DNA from: Frigoribacterium endophyticum
GTDB taxonomy: Bacteria; Actinomycetota; Actinomycetes; Actinomycetales; Microbacteriaceae
Direction of reading: 5' to 3'
DNA length: 64,000 bases
Assembly (NCBI RefSeq): GCF_011759585.1
Contig: NZ_JAAOYV010000001.1
Location: forward strand, 1,364,001 to 1,428,000
Below, one piece after another: positions 26,468-36,034 of the stretch. The notes beneath the pieces were generated by a model. The model was not told where the DNA came from. It searched no databases and was given only the letters and a program-made list of their open reading frames with translations. Each line of letters begins with the position of its first letter. Position 1 is the stretch's first letter. The translations under genes and the position numbers were made by a program.

Positions 26468-27894
26468 GCTCCGGTCTCCTCCGCGGTCGACGGGTCGGGG
26501 GCGGTGGCGGCGTCGAGCGCGCCGAGCAGCTGGGGCACGATGCGGTAGACGTCGCCGCAGCCGAGGGTGATGACGAAGTCCCCCGCCCGCGCGACCTCCG
26601 CGGCGCGGACGGCCGCCGACTGCCAGTCCGGCACGAAGTCGACACGGCCGGCGTCGTGGAACGCCCCCGAGACGAGCGCTCCGGTCACGCCGGGCTCCGG
26701 GTCCTCGCGGGCCCCGTAGACGTCGAGGACGATCGTGTGGTCGGCGAGCCGCTCGTAGGTCTCGGCGAAGTCGCCGGCCATCATCCGCGTGCGGCTGTAC
26801 AGGTGGGGCTGGTGCACGGCGATCAGGCGCCCCTCCCCCACGACCGACCGGGCGGCCTGCAGCGCCGCGGCGACCTCGGTCGGGTGGTGGGCGTAGTCGT
26901 CGTAGACGCTGACGCCGCGCACGGTGCCGTGCAGCTCGAAGCGCCGCTCGGTGCCTCCGAAAGCCTCGAGTCCGCGCACGGCGGCCTCGGCGTCGACGCC
27001 GAGGCCCACGAGCACCGCGAAGGCGCCCGCCGCGTTCACGGCGTTGTGGTGGCCCGGCACGCGGAGCTGGACGGGCAGGCTGCGGCCGTCGTGGTGGAGC
27101 GTGAACGACACCGGCCCGCTCGACGCGACGTCGGTGATGCGGACGTCCGCCGACGCGTCGACCCCGAAGGTCACGACCCGGGGGTGGTCGAGCGCCTCCG
27201 TGACCCGCCGGGCACCCGCGTCGTCGCTCGAGATGACGACGAGCTCCGAGGCGGCGCTCGCGAACTCCACGAAGGCCCGGTCGAACGCCTCGTGCGACCC
27301 GTAGTGGTCGAGGTGGTCGGCGTCGACGTTGGTGACCAGCGCGATCGCCGTGTCGTAGAGCAGGAACGAGCCGTCGGACTCGTCGGCCTCGACGACGACC
27401 AGCTCCTCCGAGCCGCCCGCCGCGCTCACGCCGAGCGACTGGATCACGCCGCCGTTGACGAAGCTCGGGTCGCGCCCGGCCGAGAGGAGGGCCGTGACGA
27501 TCATCCCGGTCGAGGTCGTCTTGCCGTGCGCGCCCGCGACCGAGACGAGCCGCTGGCCGCCGATCAGGGCGGCGAGGGCCTGCGACCGGTGCAGCACCGG
27601 GACGCCGTCGGCGAGGGCCCGCTGGTACTCCGGGTTGTCCTGCCAGAGGGCGCCCGTGACGACGAGGGTGTCCGCGTCGCCGACGTTCGCGGCGTCGTGG
27701 CCGATCGCGATCTCGGCCCCGAGCTCGCGCAGGGCCGAGACCCCCGCCGACTCGCGGATGTCGGAGCCGGTGACGCGGTGGCCCGCGGCCAGGAAGACCC
27801 GGGCGATGCCGCTCATGCCCGAGCCGCCGATGCCGACGAAGTGGACGGCCCCGAGGTCGGCGGGGATCTGCTGCTGGAGGTCTGGCTTGATCAT
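26464..27894 (-). CDS. murC: UDP-N-acetylmuramate--L-alanine ligase
   Basis: Adds L-Ala to UDP-MurNAc, the first stem-peptide step, in the cytosol. The 476-residue protein has the N-terminal nucleotide motif [14 protein letters not shown], the ATP-binding P-loop in [13 protein letters not shown], and the Mur-family segments [11 protein letters not shown] and [14 protein letters not shown] 27894 overlaps the murG stop (ATGA); a longer frame upstream is a shadow. Between murG and ftsQ. Confidence 0.96.
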   Translation of the reverse strand: MIKPDLQQQIPADLGAVHFVGIGGSGMSGIARVFLAAGHRVTGSDIRESAGVSALRELGAEIAIGHDAANVGDADTLVVTGALWQDNPEYQRALADGVPVLHRSQALAALIGGQRLVSVAGAHGKTTSTGMIVTALLSAGRDPSFVNGGVIQSLGVSAAGGSEELVVVEADESDGSFLLYDTAIALVTNVDADHLDHYGSHEAFDRAFVEFASAASELVVISSDDAGARRVTEALDHPRVVTFGVDASADVRITDVASSGPVSFTLHHDGRSLPVQLRVPGHHNAVNAAGAFAVLVGLGVDAEAAVRGLEAFGGTERRFELHGTVRGVSVYDDYAHHPTEVAAALQAARSVVGEGRLIAVHQPHLYSRTRMMAGDFAETYERLADHTIVLDVYGAREDPEPGVTGALVSGAFHDAGRVDFVPDWQSAAVRAAEVARAGDFVITLGCGDVYRIVPQLLGALDAATAPDPSTAEETGA

Positions 27895-29054
27895 GCGTTC
27901 TCGGCGTCCGTCTCGGAGGGGCTGGTCGGGGTCGCCGTCGAGCGGCCGCGCGCGTGGGCGGCGGGACGGGACGACGAGGAGGCGCGGTCGACGGCGTCGA
28001 GGACGAGGTCGACCGTGCGGTCGGTCCCGTCCCGCACCCCGACCGTGGCCGCGCGGACCGCCATGTCGGCGATCGCGGCGCGGTCGAGCAGCAGGCGCAC
28101 GAGCTCGCGGTCGACCCACTCGGGCGTGAAGTCGGCGTCGGCCACGAGCAGGGCGCCGCCCGCCTCGACGACGTCGGTCGCGTTGAAGCGCTGCTCGCCG
28201 TTGCCGACGGGGTAGGGCACGAGGACCGAGGGCAGGCCGAGGGCGGTCAGCTCGCTGACGGTCGCGGAGCCCGACCGCGACACGACGAAGTCCGCGGCCG
28301 AGAGGGCGAGGTCCATGCGGTCGCAGTAGCGGAGGAGGTGGTGCCCGGCCAGCCCGGTCGACCGGAGGTCGGACTTCTCGCCGGTGATGTGGAGCACCTG
28401 CCAGCCGGCGCCCACGATGCTGGCGGCGGACCGCGCGACCGTCTCGTTCAGGCGACGGGCCCCGGTGGAGCCGCCGGTGACCAGCACCGTGGGCAGCGCG
28501 GGGTCGAGGCCGAACTCGGCCAGCGCCTCCTGACGTCGTGCCCGGCGGTCGAGGGTCTCGATCTCGTCGCGGAGCGGCATGCCGACGCGACATGCCCCGC
28601 GGAGCTTCGTCGACCGGAAGACGACGCCGACGTGGGGCGTGAGGAACGAGCCCAGCACGTTCGCCATGCCGGGCTTCGCGTTCGCCTCGTGCACGACGAG
28701 CGGGACGTGCTCCCGACGCGCGGCGACGTAGGCGGGCGCCGAAGCGTAGCCGCCGAAGCCGACGACGACGTCGACCGCGTGCTCGCGGAGGAGGCGACGG
28801 ACGCCGTCGACGGCCCCCTTCAGCGCCGCCGGGAACCCGAGCGCCGCCCGGGAGGGGCGCCGGGGGAAGGGCAGACGCGGCACGGTGAGCAGCTCGTAGC
28901 CCCGCTGCGGGACGAGCCGGGCCTCGAGGCCCTCGGCGGTGCCGAGGACGAGGATCGTCGCGGTGGGCTCACGACGCCGCAGACGGTCGGCCACGGCCAG
29001 GAGCGGGTTGACGTGCCCGGCGGTGCCGCCGCCGGCGAGGAGGTACGTGGTCAT
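27891..29054 (-). CDS. murG: Lipid II synthase (UDP-GlcNAc transferase)
   Basis: Peripheral membrane glycosyltransferase that adds GlcNAc to lipid I, forming lipid II. The 387-residue GT28 protein has the N-terminal [10 protein letters not shown] loop, the acceptor-site motif GFGGYASAP, and the C-terminal UDP-GlcNAc loop [11 protein letters not shown] and the [11 protein letters not shown] segment. ATG 29054 overlaps the ftsW stop by 4 bp. The order ftsW-murG-murC-ftsQ links lipid II synthesis with the divisome. Confidence 0.96.
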   Translation of the reverse strand: MTTYLLAGGGTAGHVNPLLAVADRLRRREPTATILVLGTAEGLEARLVPQRGYELLTVPRLPFPRRPSRAALGFPAALKGAVDGVRRLLREHAVDVVVGFGGYASAPAYVAARREHVPLVVHEANAKPGMANVLGSFLTPHVGVVFRSTKLRGACRVGMPLRDEIETLDRRARRQEALAEFGLDPALPTVLVTGGSTGARRLNETVARSAASIVGAGWQVLHITGEKSDLRSTGLAGHHLLRYCDRMDLALSAADFVVSRSGSATVSELTALGLPSVLVPYPVGNGEQRFNATDVVEAGGALLVADADFTPEWVDRELVRLLLDRAAIADMAVRAATVGVRDGTDRTVDLVLDAVDRASSSSRPAAHARGRSTATPTSPSETDAENA

Positions 29055-30439
29055 CGGAGAGACCCTACCCGCTGCCCGACGGGCGGCATGGGCACGGTCG
29101 GGTCCTCCGGACGGCGGGCGAACGACAGGACGACGCCGATGGCGGCGAGGGTGACGATCAGCGCCGAGCCCCCGGCGGAGATGAGCGGCAGGGGGACGCC
29201 GAGCACGGGCAGCAGCCCGAGGACGACCGCGATGTTGATCAGGGCCTGGCCGATGATCCACGCCGTCACGGCACCCGTGACGACCCGCACGAACGGGTCG
29301 TTCGTGCGGCGGATGATCTTGACGAAGCCGACGGCGAGCACGACGAAGAGCGCGAGGACGACGATCGCGCCGATGAGCCCGAGCTCTTCACCGACGATGG
29401 CGAAGATGAAGTCGTTGTCGGCCTCGGGCAGCCACGACCACTTCGACTTCGAGTTGCCGAGGCCGACGCCGAACAGCCCGCCGGAGGCCAGGGCCCAGGT
29501 GCCGTGGAGCGACTGCCAGCAGGCGGCCTGGTAGTCGCTCGAGTCGGTGCAGCCGGACATCCACGCGGCGATCCGCTCGTTGCGGGAGTCGGAGCCCGAG
29601 GCGATGATCGGCACGACGGCGAGCAGGAACAGCAGGGGCACGGCGAGGAAGCGGAGGCGCACCCCGGCGAACCAGACCGCGGCGAAGACCAGGAGGAGCA
29701 TGACCATCGTCGTGCCGAGGTCGCCGCCGAGGATGACGAGGCCCACCGACACCCCGACGACGGGCACGAGCGGGATCGCCAGGTGCTTCCAGTCGTCGAG
29801 GAGGTCGCGCTTGACGCTGAGGATCATGCCGAGCCAGACCGCCAGGGCGAGCTTCACCGCCTCGGAGGGCTGCGCGCTGAAGGACGTGCCGAGCTGGATC
29901 CAGTTCCGGTTGCCGCCGACCTCGTAGCCCAGGGGGGTGAAGACGAGGAGCTGCAGGACCACGGCCGCCAGCAGGATGTGCCACGCCCAGCGCTTCCAGA
30001 ACCAGATCGGCACCCGCGAGGCGATCAACATGAGCGGCACGCCGATGGCGGCGTACATGCCCTGGCGGATGAAGGCGCCGAAGAACGAGGTGTGCTTCGA
30101 CGAGATGTACTGCTCGACGCTCGACGAGGAGAGGACCATGACGAGGCCCAGCACGACCATGAAGAGGGTCGTGCCGAGGATGAGGAAGAACGAGCCGGTC
30201 TCGGCGGCGAAGAGCTTCTTGACCGCGACGACGGCGGCGGCCTGCCGCACGTCGTGCGGGTGCGCGCCGTGCTCGCCCTCGCCGTGCCCCCGGGCCTCGC
30301 GCGCACCCGTGGGGCGGGCGGCGGGCGGGGCCGCGGCGGGGGCCGACGGGGCGGCGGACCGGGTGCGCGGCGCCGCCGCGCGGGGACGCGACGCGTCAGT
30401 CGGTCGCCGGCGCGGGAGGCTGGACGGCAGGTCGGCCAT
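29051..30439 (-). CDS. ftsW: Septal peptidoglycan glycosyltransferase FtsW
   Basis: SEDS-family polymerase that joins lipid II into glycan strands at the septum together with FtsI. The 462-residue product has a disordered Pro/Ala-rich cytosolic N-terminus (about 65 residues) and ten helices. The signature GGNRNWIQLG and the loop segment VGEELGLIGA are visible. A long periplasmic loop carries two cysteines (GCTDSSDYQAACW) that could form a disulfide. ATG 30439 is preceded by GAGGGG; GTG 30448 is an alternative. It overlaps the end of murD by 44 bp. Confidence 0.94.
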   Translation of the reverse strand: MADLPSSLPRRRPTDASRPRAAAPRTRSAAPSAPAAAPPAARPTGAREARGHGEGEHGAHPHDVRQAAAVVAVKKLFAAETGSFFLILGTTLFMVVLGLVMVLSSSSVEQYISSKHTSFFGAFIRQGMYAAIGVPLMLIASRVPIWFWKRWAWHILLAAVVLQLLVFTPLGYEVGGNRNWIQLGTSFSAQPSEAVKLALAVWLGMILSVKRDLLDDWKHLAIPLVPVVGVSVGLVILGGDLGTTMVMLLLVFAAVWFAGVRLRFLAVPLLFLLAVVPIIASGSDSRNERIAAWMSGCTDSSDYQAACWQSLHGTWALASGGLFGVGLGNSKSKWSWLPEADNDFIFAIVGEELGLIGAIVVLALFVVLAVGFVKIIRRTNDPFVRVVTGAVTAWIIGQALINIAVVLGLLPVLGVPLPLISAGGSALIVTLAAIGVVLSFARRPEDPTVPMPPVGQRVGSLR

Positions 30440-31967
30440 CGGCGTCACCCCTCAGGTGCTCGTGGACGGCGGCGGCCCAGGCTCGGCCGCGTGCCGTGTA
30501 GTCGGTGAACTGGTCGAAGGACGCCGCGGCCGGTGCCAGCAGCACCGTGTCGCCCGGGAGCGAGGCCTCCGCCGCGAGGCGGACCGCCGTCGGCATCACC
30601 CGCTCAGTGTCGGTCTCGTCGACCTCGAACACGGGGACGTCCGGCGCGTGTCGCCGGAGAGCCTCGAGCACGACCTCGCGCTCGACGCCGATCACGACCA
30701 CCGCACGGAGGCGGTCGGCCACGTCGTCGACGAGCGGGGCGGGGTCGACTCCCTTGAAGGTGCCGCCGACGACCCAGACGACCGAGGGCGCCGACGTCAG
30801 CGAGGCCCGGGCCGCGTGCGGGTTGGTGGCCTTGGAGTCGTCGACGAAGCGGACTCCCCCGGCCTCGGCGACGAGCTCCGTGCGGTGGTGGTCGACGCGG
30901 AAGCCGAGCACGGCCTCGCGGACGGCCGCGGGGTCGACGTCGACGGCCCGCACGAGGGCGGCGGCGGCCAGGACGTCGGCGACGAGGTGGTCGGCGCCGA
31001 GGCCGGCCGCGTCGAGCTCTGTCGTGGTCGCGAGCTCCAAGGCCCGGTGACGCCGGTCGTCGAGGAACGCCCGGTCGACGAGCACTCCGGCGTCGTCGTC
31101 GCCCGCGACGACCCCGAAGTCGCTCGGGCCCGGGGCGGAGAGCCCGAAGCCCACCGCGCGGCAGCCCTCCTCGACGTCGGCCTCCTCGACCATGCGCAGC
31201 GTCGCGTCGTCGGCCTTGTTGTAGACGCAGGCCACGACCGTGTTCTCGTAGACCTTGGCCTTGGCGTCGCGGTAGGCGCGGGCGCTGCCGTGCCACTCGA
31301 GGTGGTCGTCCTCGAGGTTGAGGCAGACGGAGGCGCGGGGCCGGAGGGCGCCCGGGCCGGCGGTCGGCAGCTGGTGCAGCTGGTGGCTCGACAGCTCGAC
31401 GACGAGCACGTCGAAGCCGTCGGGGTCGCGGACGGCGTCGAGCACGGGCACGCCGATGTTGCCGCAGGCGGCGGCCCGGCGGCCGCCCTGGGTCGCCATC
31501 GCGGTGGCGAGCTGCGTCGTCGTCGTCTTGCCGTTCGTGCCGGTGACGAGCAGCCAGTCGGCCACGCGCTCCGTCTTGTCGCGCAAGCGCCAGGCGAGCT
31601 CGACGTCGCCCCAGACGGCCGCGCCGCTGGAGGCCGCCCAGCGTGCGAGGGGGTGGTGCGGGGCGAAGCCCGGCGAGATGACCACGAGCTCCGGGGCGAG
31701 CTCGACGACGGCGGCCGGCGGCTCCTCCATCGCGGGGTCGAGCACGAGCTCGGCGCCGATGAGCGACAGCAGCTCGGCCCGGTCGTCGTCGACGGTCGGG
31801 GCCAGGACGACGACGCGGGCGCCGAGCTCGGCGAGCGTGTCGGCCACGGAGAAGCCGGTCACGCCGAGGCCGAGCACGAGCACGCGGAGGCCCCGCCAGT
31901 CGGCGTGCCAGCTGCTCAGGCCGTCGAGGCGTGCGGCCAGGGCGGGGTCGAGGGTCGCGTCGCTCAC
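30396..31967 (-). CDS. murD: UDP-N-acetylmuramoylalanine--D-glutamate ligase
   Basis: Adds D-Glu to UDP-MurNAc-L-Ala. The 523-residue protein is longer than E. coli MurD (about 440), with extra residues spread over its loops. Motifs: the N-terminal Rossmann segment [10 protein letters not shown], the ATP loop [24 protein letters not shown] and [15 protein letters not shown] 31967 overlaps the mraY stop (GTGA). Its 3' end extends 44 bp into ftsW. Confidence 0.95.
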   Translation of the reverse strand: MSDATLDPALAARLDGLSSWHADWRGLRVLVLGLGVTGFSVADTLAELGARVVVLAPTVDDDRAELLSLIGAELVLDPAMEEPPAAVVELAPELVVISPGFAPHHPLARWAASSGAAVWGDVELAWRLRDKTERVADWLLVTGTNGKTTTTQLATAMATQGGRRAAACGNIGVPVLDAVRDPDGFDVLVVELSSHQLHQLPTAGPGALRPRASVCLNLEDDHLEWHGSARAYRDAKAKVYENTVVACVYNKADDATLRMVEEADVEEGCRAVGFGLSAPGPSDFGVVAGDDDAGVLVDRAFLDDRRHRALELATTTELDAAGLGADHLVADVLAAAALVRAVDVDPAAVREAVLGFRVDHHRTELVAEAGGVRFVDDSKATNPHAARASLTSAPSVVWVVGGTFKGVDPAPLVDDVADRLRAVVVIGVEREVVLEALRRHAPDVPVFEVDETDTERVMPTAVRLAAEASLPGDTVLLAPAAASFDQFTDYTARGRAWAAAVHEHLRGDADGRPAVQPPAPATD

Positions 31968-33067
31968 GAGGTGCGCGAGATCCACTCGAGGTAGAACACC
32001 CCGACGCCGGCCGCGACGAAGAGGCCCGCGATGATCCAGAACCGGACGACCACCGTGACCTCCGCCCAGCCCTTGAGCTCGAAGTGGTGGTGCAGGGGGC
32101 TCATCAGGAAGATCCGTTTGCCCTTGGTGATCTTGAAGTAGGCGCGTTGCAGGATCACCGAGCCCGTGACGACGAGGAAGAGGCCGCCGATCAGGACGAG
32201 GAGCAGCTCGGTGCGGCTGAGGATGGCCAGGGCGGCCAGCGCCCCGCCGAGGCCGAGCGAGCCGGTGTCGCCGAGGAAGATCTGCGCGGGCGAGGTGTTC
32301 CACCACAGGAACCCGATGAGACCGCCGCAGATCGCGGCCGCCACGACCGCGAGGTCGAGCGGGTTCGCCACCGTGTAGCAGGCAGACCGCGTGGTCTCGT
32401 CGAGGCGCGTGCTGAAGCACGACTGGTTGAACTGCCAGAAGCCGATGAAGATGTACGACGCGATGGCGAGGATGGACGACCCCGTCGCGAGGCCGTCGAG
32501 GCCGTCGGCCACGTTGACGCCGTTCGAGGTGCTCACCGTGATCAGCACGACCCAGATGAGGAAGAGCCCCCCGCCGATGACGCTGCCGAACACCATGAAG
32601 TCGAGCCACGAGATGTCGCGGATGCCGGAGATCGCGGTGGAGGCGGGGGTCAGGCCGTTCGCGTTGGGGAACGACAGCGCGAGGACGGCGAAGACGGCGC
32701 CGACCACGACCTGGCCGGCGATCTTCGCCCAGCCGCCGAGCCCGAGGCTCCGCTGGTTGCGGACCTTGAGGAAGTCGTCGAGGAACCCGACCGTGCCGAG
32801 GCCCACCATCATGAACAGCACCAGCAGCCCGCTGAGCGTGAGCTCGTCGCGGGCCACCAGGTGGCCCAGGAAGTACCCGATGACGGTGCCGAGGATGAGC
32901 ACGATGCCGCCCATGGTCGCCGTGCCGCGCTTGGTGTGGTGCGACTGCGGGCCGTCGTCGCGGATGAACTGGCCCCAGCCGAGGCGGTGGAAGAGCCGGA
33001 TGAACAGCGGCGTCATGAGCAGCGTGAAGACCAGCGAAAACCCGCCGGCGATGAGCAGCGCGATCAC
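31964..33067 (-). CDS. mraY: Phospho-MurNAc-pentapeptide translocase
   Basis: Transfers phospho-MurNAc-pentapeptide to undecaprenyl phosphate, giving lipid I. The 367-residue, ten-helix protein shows the conserved stretches [16 protein letters not shown], the catalytic DGLDGLATG segment ([10 protein letters not shown]) and the histidine-rich loop [14 protein letters not shown] 33067 overlaps the murF stop (GTGA). It is the target class of several nucleoside antibiotics. Confidence 0.96.
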   Translation of the reverse strand: MIALLIAGGFSLVFTLLMTPLFIRLFHRLGWGQFIRDDGPQSHHTKRGTATMGGIVLILGTVIGYFLGHLVARDELTLSGLLVLFMMVGLGTVGFLDDFLKVRNQRSLGLGGWAKIAGQVVVGAVFAVLALSFPNANGLTPASTAISGIRDISWLDFMVFGSVIGGGLFLIWVVLITVSTSNGVNVADGLDGLATGSSILAIASYIFIGFWQFNQSCFSTRLDETTRSACYTVANPLDLAVVAAAICGGLIGFLWWNTSPAQIFLGDTGSLGLGGALAALAILSRTELLLVLIGGLFLVVTGSVILQRAYFKITKGKRIFLMSPLHHHFELKGWAEVTVVVRFWIIAGLFVAAGVGVFYLEWISRTS

Positions 33068-34470
33068 TCGGTCACCCCCGCGAGGCGGTCGCCGAGGAAG
33101 CGCAGGCCCGCCGACTTCGACGACTTGACGAGCACGACGTCGCCGGGGTGCAGCTGCCCACGGAGCAGCTCGTAGGCGGCGTCGACGTCGTCGACGAGGA
33201 CGGACTCGCCGTCCCACGAGCCCTCGAGCCCGGCCGCGGTCGAGATGTGGCGCGCGGCGTGGCCGACCACCACGAGCTGGGAGACGTTGAGCCGTACGAC
33301 GAGGCGACCGACGCGGTCGTGCTCCTCGCGGGCGGCGTCGCCGAGCTCGGCCATCTCACCGAGGACGGCGATCGAGCGGCCGCCCTCGGGCACGATCTGG
33401 ACGAGGGTCTTCAGCGCGGCGGCCACGGAGTCGGGGCTCGCGTTGTAGGCGTCGTTGACGACGGTGACGCCGTCGCCGCCGTCGAGCACCTCCATCCGCC
33501 AACGCTCGGCGCGGGCGACGCCCTCGAGCACCGTCGCGGCGCGGTCGAGGTCGAGGCCCCACTCCCCCGCGACCGCGAGGGCGGCGAGGGCGTTCATCAC
33601 GTGGTGCTCGCCGAGGATGCGCAGCGACACCCGGCGGGTCAGGTCGCCGTGGGCGAAGGTGAAGGAGGTGCCCTCGGCCGTCACGTCGACGTCGGAGGCA
33701 CGGTAGTCCGCCGACGAGGAGAGCCCGAAGGTCACCACGCGCGCGGCCGTGACGGACGCCATCCCGGCGACGCGGTCGTCGTCGGCGTTGAGGATGGCCG
33801 TCCCGGTCTCGGGGAGGTCGGTCACCATCTCGGACTTCGCGGCGCGGGTGCCCTCGATCCCTCCGAAGCCGCCGGCGTGGGCGAGGCCGACCTTGAGCAC
33901 GACGCCGGTGTCGGGGCGCGCGATCTGGACGAGACGGGCGATCTCGCCCGGGCCGGACGCCCCCATCTCGACGACCAGGTACTCGGTGTCGTCGTCGATG
34001 CGGAGCATCGAGATCGGCGCACCGACGTGGTTGTTGAACGAGCCCTGGGGAGCGACCGTCGCGGCGACGTCGCCGAGCACGGCGCGGAGCATGTTCTTCG
34101 TGCTGGTCTTGCCGTTCGAGCCCGTCACGCCCACGACGCGTAGGGCACCGCGGCGGCGGACGCGCTCGACGACCGCGGCGGCCAGGCGGGAGAGCGCCGT
34201 GACGCCGTCGTCGACCACGACGACGGGCACGTCCACGTCGACGGCCGCCTCGGCCACGACGAGGGCGGCGCCGCGCTCGACGGCGGACCCGACGAACAGG
34301 CGGCCGTCGGTGACCTCGCCGCGCAGGGCGACGAAGACGGAGCCGGGCTGGACCAGACGGGAGTCGGTCTCGACCGAGCCGGACACGACCTGCTCGGCCC
34401 GCGACTCCTGCCCGGGGGCGAGGGAGCCGCCCGTGATCTCGACGATCTCGGCGACGGTGAGGGCGATCAC
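33064..34470 (-). CDS. murF: UDP-MurNAc-tripeptide--D-Ala-D-Ala ligase
   Basis: Adds D-Ala-D-Ala to complete the UDP-MurNAc-pentapeptide. The 468-residue protein has a MurF N-domain, the ATP loop [12 protein letters not shown], the [11 protein letters not shown] segment, and [14 protein letters not shown] 34470 overlaps the murE stop (GTGA); an in-frame GTG three codons upstream (34479) is possible. Part of the unbroken murE-murF-mraY-murD coupling chain. Confidence 0.95.
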   Translation of the reverse strand: MIALTVAEIVEITGGSLAPGQESRAEQVVSGSVETDSRLVQPGSVFVALRGEVTDGRLFVGSAVERGAALVVAEAAVDVDVPVVVVDDGVTALSRLAAAVVERVRRRGALRVVGVTGSNGKTSTKNMLRAVLGDVAATVAPQGSFNNHVGAPISMLRIDDDTEYLVVEMGASGPGEIARLVQIARPDTGVVLKVGLAHAGGFGGIEGTRAAKSEMVTDLPETGTAILNADDDRVAGMASVTAARVVTFGLSSSADYRASDVDVTAEGTSFTFAHGDLTRRVSLRILGEHHVMNALAALAVAGEWGLDLDRAATVLEGVARAERWRMEVLDGGDGVTVVNDAYNASPDSVAAALKTLVQIVPEGGRSIAVLGEMAELGDAAREEHDRVGRLVVRLNVSQLVVVGHAARHISTAAGLEGSWDGESVLVDDVDAAYELLRGQLHPGDVVLVKSSKSAGLRFLGDRLAGVTE

Positions 34471-36020
34471 TCGGCCCACCCGGCCTCTCGGAGCGCCGCT
34501 CGTGCCTCGTCGCGCGCCGAGTACGGCGTGCGCTCGCCTCGGATGTCGCGGTAGTCCTGGTGGCCGGGCCCGGCCCAGAGGATCGAGTCACCCTCGTCGG
34601 CCAGGCCGACGGCGGTGCGGATCGCGGCCTCGGGCGGGCTGACCTCGTGGATCTCGTGCTCGGGGAAGGCGGCCCGGGCGGCCTCGACGAGCGTCGTGCG
34701 GATCGCCTGCGGGTCCTCGAAGCGGGGGTGGTGGTCGGTGACGACGAGGACGTCGGAGCCCGCCGCCGCGACGCGCGCCATCTCGGCCCGCTTGGTCTTG
34801 TCACGGTCGCCGTCGGCGCCGAACAGCATGATGACCTTGCCGGGCGTGAAGCGGCGAACCGCGGCCAGGGTGGTGAGGAAGGCGTCGGGGCTGTGCCCGA
34901 AGTCGACGTAGACGCTCGGGCCCCGGTCGCCGGAGACGCGCTCGGTGCGGCCGGGCAGGTAGGCCACGATGCCGCCGTCGGCCGCGAGGGCCTGCTCGAT
35001 GGCGCCCAGCTCGAAGCCGGCCTCGACCAGCATGACGAGGGCGAGGGCCGCGTTCGCGACCATGTGCCAGCCGATCAGCGGCACCCGGGTGACGAGCTCG
35101 CGGGACTCGGGGCCGGTCAGGCGGAACTCCGTCCACGCGGCCTGCTCGTCGAGGATCTCGACGCGCCAGTCGGCCTCGACCTCGGGGAGGATCGTGATCG
35201 TCGTCAACGGCACCCGGGCGCTGTCGACGACGCGCTGGCCCCACGGGGAGTCGAGCGAGATGACCGCGCGGCGCGAGCGGTCGGGCTGGAAGAGCGGCAG
35301 CTTCGCCTGGAAGTACTCCTCCATGTCGGCGTAGTCGTCGAGGTGGTCGTGGCTGAGGTTCGTGAACGCGGCCACGTCGAAGACGAGACCGTCGACCCGG
35401 TTGCGGCTGAGCGCCTGGGCGCTGACCTCGACGGCGACGGCGCGGACCTCGCTCTCGCGCATGCGGGCCAGCAGGGCGTGCATCTCGCTCGCCTCGGGGG
35501 TCGTGAGACGGCTGACGACCGTGAGGTCGCCGATGTGGCGCTCGGCGGTGCTGCTCAGCCCCGTCACGAGGCCGAGCTGACGGAGGACGCCCTCCAGGAG
35601 GTAGGAGGTGCTGGTCTTGCCGTTGGTGCCGGTGACGGCGAAGAGGAGGGGCGAGTCGGTGCCCTCGCCCGTGCGGTAGATCCAGGCGGAGACGTCGCCG
35701 AGGGCCGCACGCGGCGAGTCGACGAGCACGACCGGGAGCCCGACGTCGCGCGCGATCTCGAGGCCACGGCGGTCGGTCATCAGGGCGACGGCGCCGCCGT
35801 CGCGGGCCTGCGCGGCGAACTCGGCGCCGTGCCGGTGCTCGCCGGGCACGCCGACGTAGAGGTCGCCCGGGTGCAGGTCGCCGGTGCTCAGCGTCACGCC
35901 GGTCACCTCGACGCCGTCGAGGGAGCCGTCGTGCTCGAGTCCGAACTCGCTGACCAGCTGGCCGAGCGACCTCGCGGACGGATGTTCCGGTCGGAGGACC
36001 GGGGGGATCCGGGCGTTCAA
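34467..36020 (-). CDS. murE: UDP-MurNAc-dipeptide ligase MurE (third stem residue)
   Basis: Adds the third amino acid of the stem peptide. The 517-residue protein has the ATP loop TGTNGKTSTSYLLEG, FTNLSHDHLDDY and a C-terminal domain ending near DDxARAALREAG. The DNPR motif that marks diaminopimelate-specific enzymes reads DHHPR here, so the added residue may not be meso-DAP; some Microbacteriaceae use lysine, ornithine or diaminobutyrate. The likely start is TTG 36020 with AGAGGA just upstream, giving LNARIPPVLRPEHPS. It follows ftsI by 14 bp. Confidence 0.93.
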   Translation of the reverse strand: MNARIPPVLRPEHPSARSLGQLVSEFGLEHDGSLDGVEVTGVTLSTGDLHPGDLYVGVPGEHRHGAEFAAQARDGGAVALMTDRRGLEIARDVGLPVVLVDSPRAALGDVSAWIYRTGEGTDSPLLFAVTGTNGKTSTSYLLEGVLRQLGLVTGLSSTAERHIGDLTVVSRLTTPEASEMHALLARMRESEVRAVAVEVSAQALSRNRVDGLVFDVAAFTNLSHDHLDDYADMEEYFQAKLPLFQPDRSRRAVISLDSPWGQRVVDSARVPLTTITILPEVEADWRVEILDEQAAWTEFRLTGPESRELVTRVPLIGWHMVANAALALVMLVEAGFELGAIEQALAADGGIVAYLPGRTERVSGDRGPSVYVDFGHSPDAFLTTLAAVRRFTPGKVIMLFGADGDRDKTKRAEMARVAAAGSDVLVVTDHHPRFEDPQAIRTTLVEAARAAFPEHEIHEVSPPEAAIRTAVGLADEGDSILWAGPGHQDYRDIRGERTPYSARDEARAALREAGWAE

Positions 36021-36034
36021 AGAATCCTCTTCTC

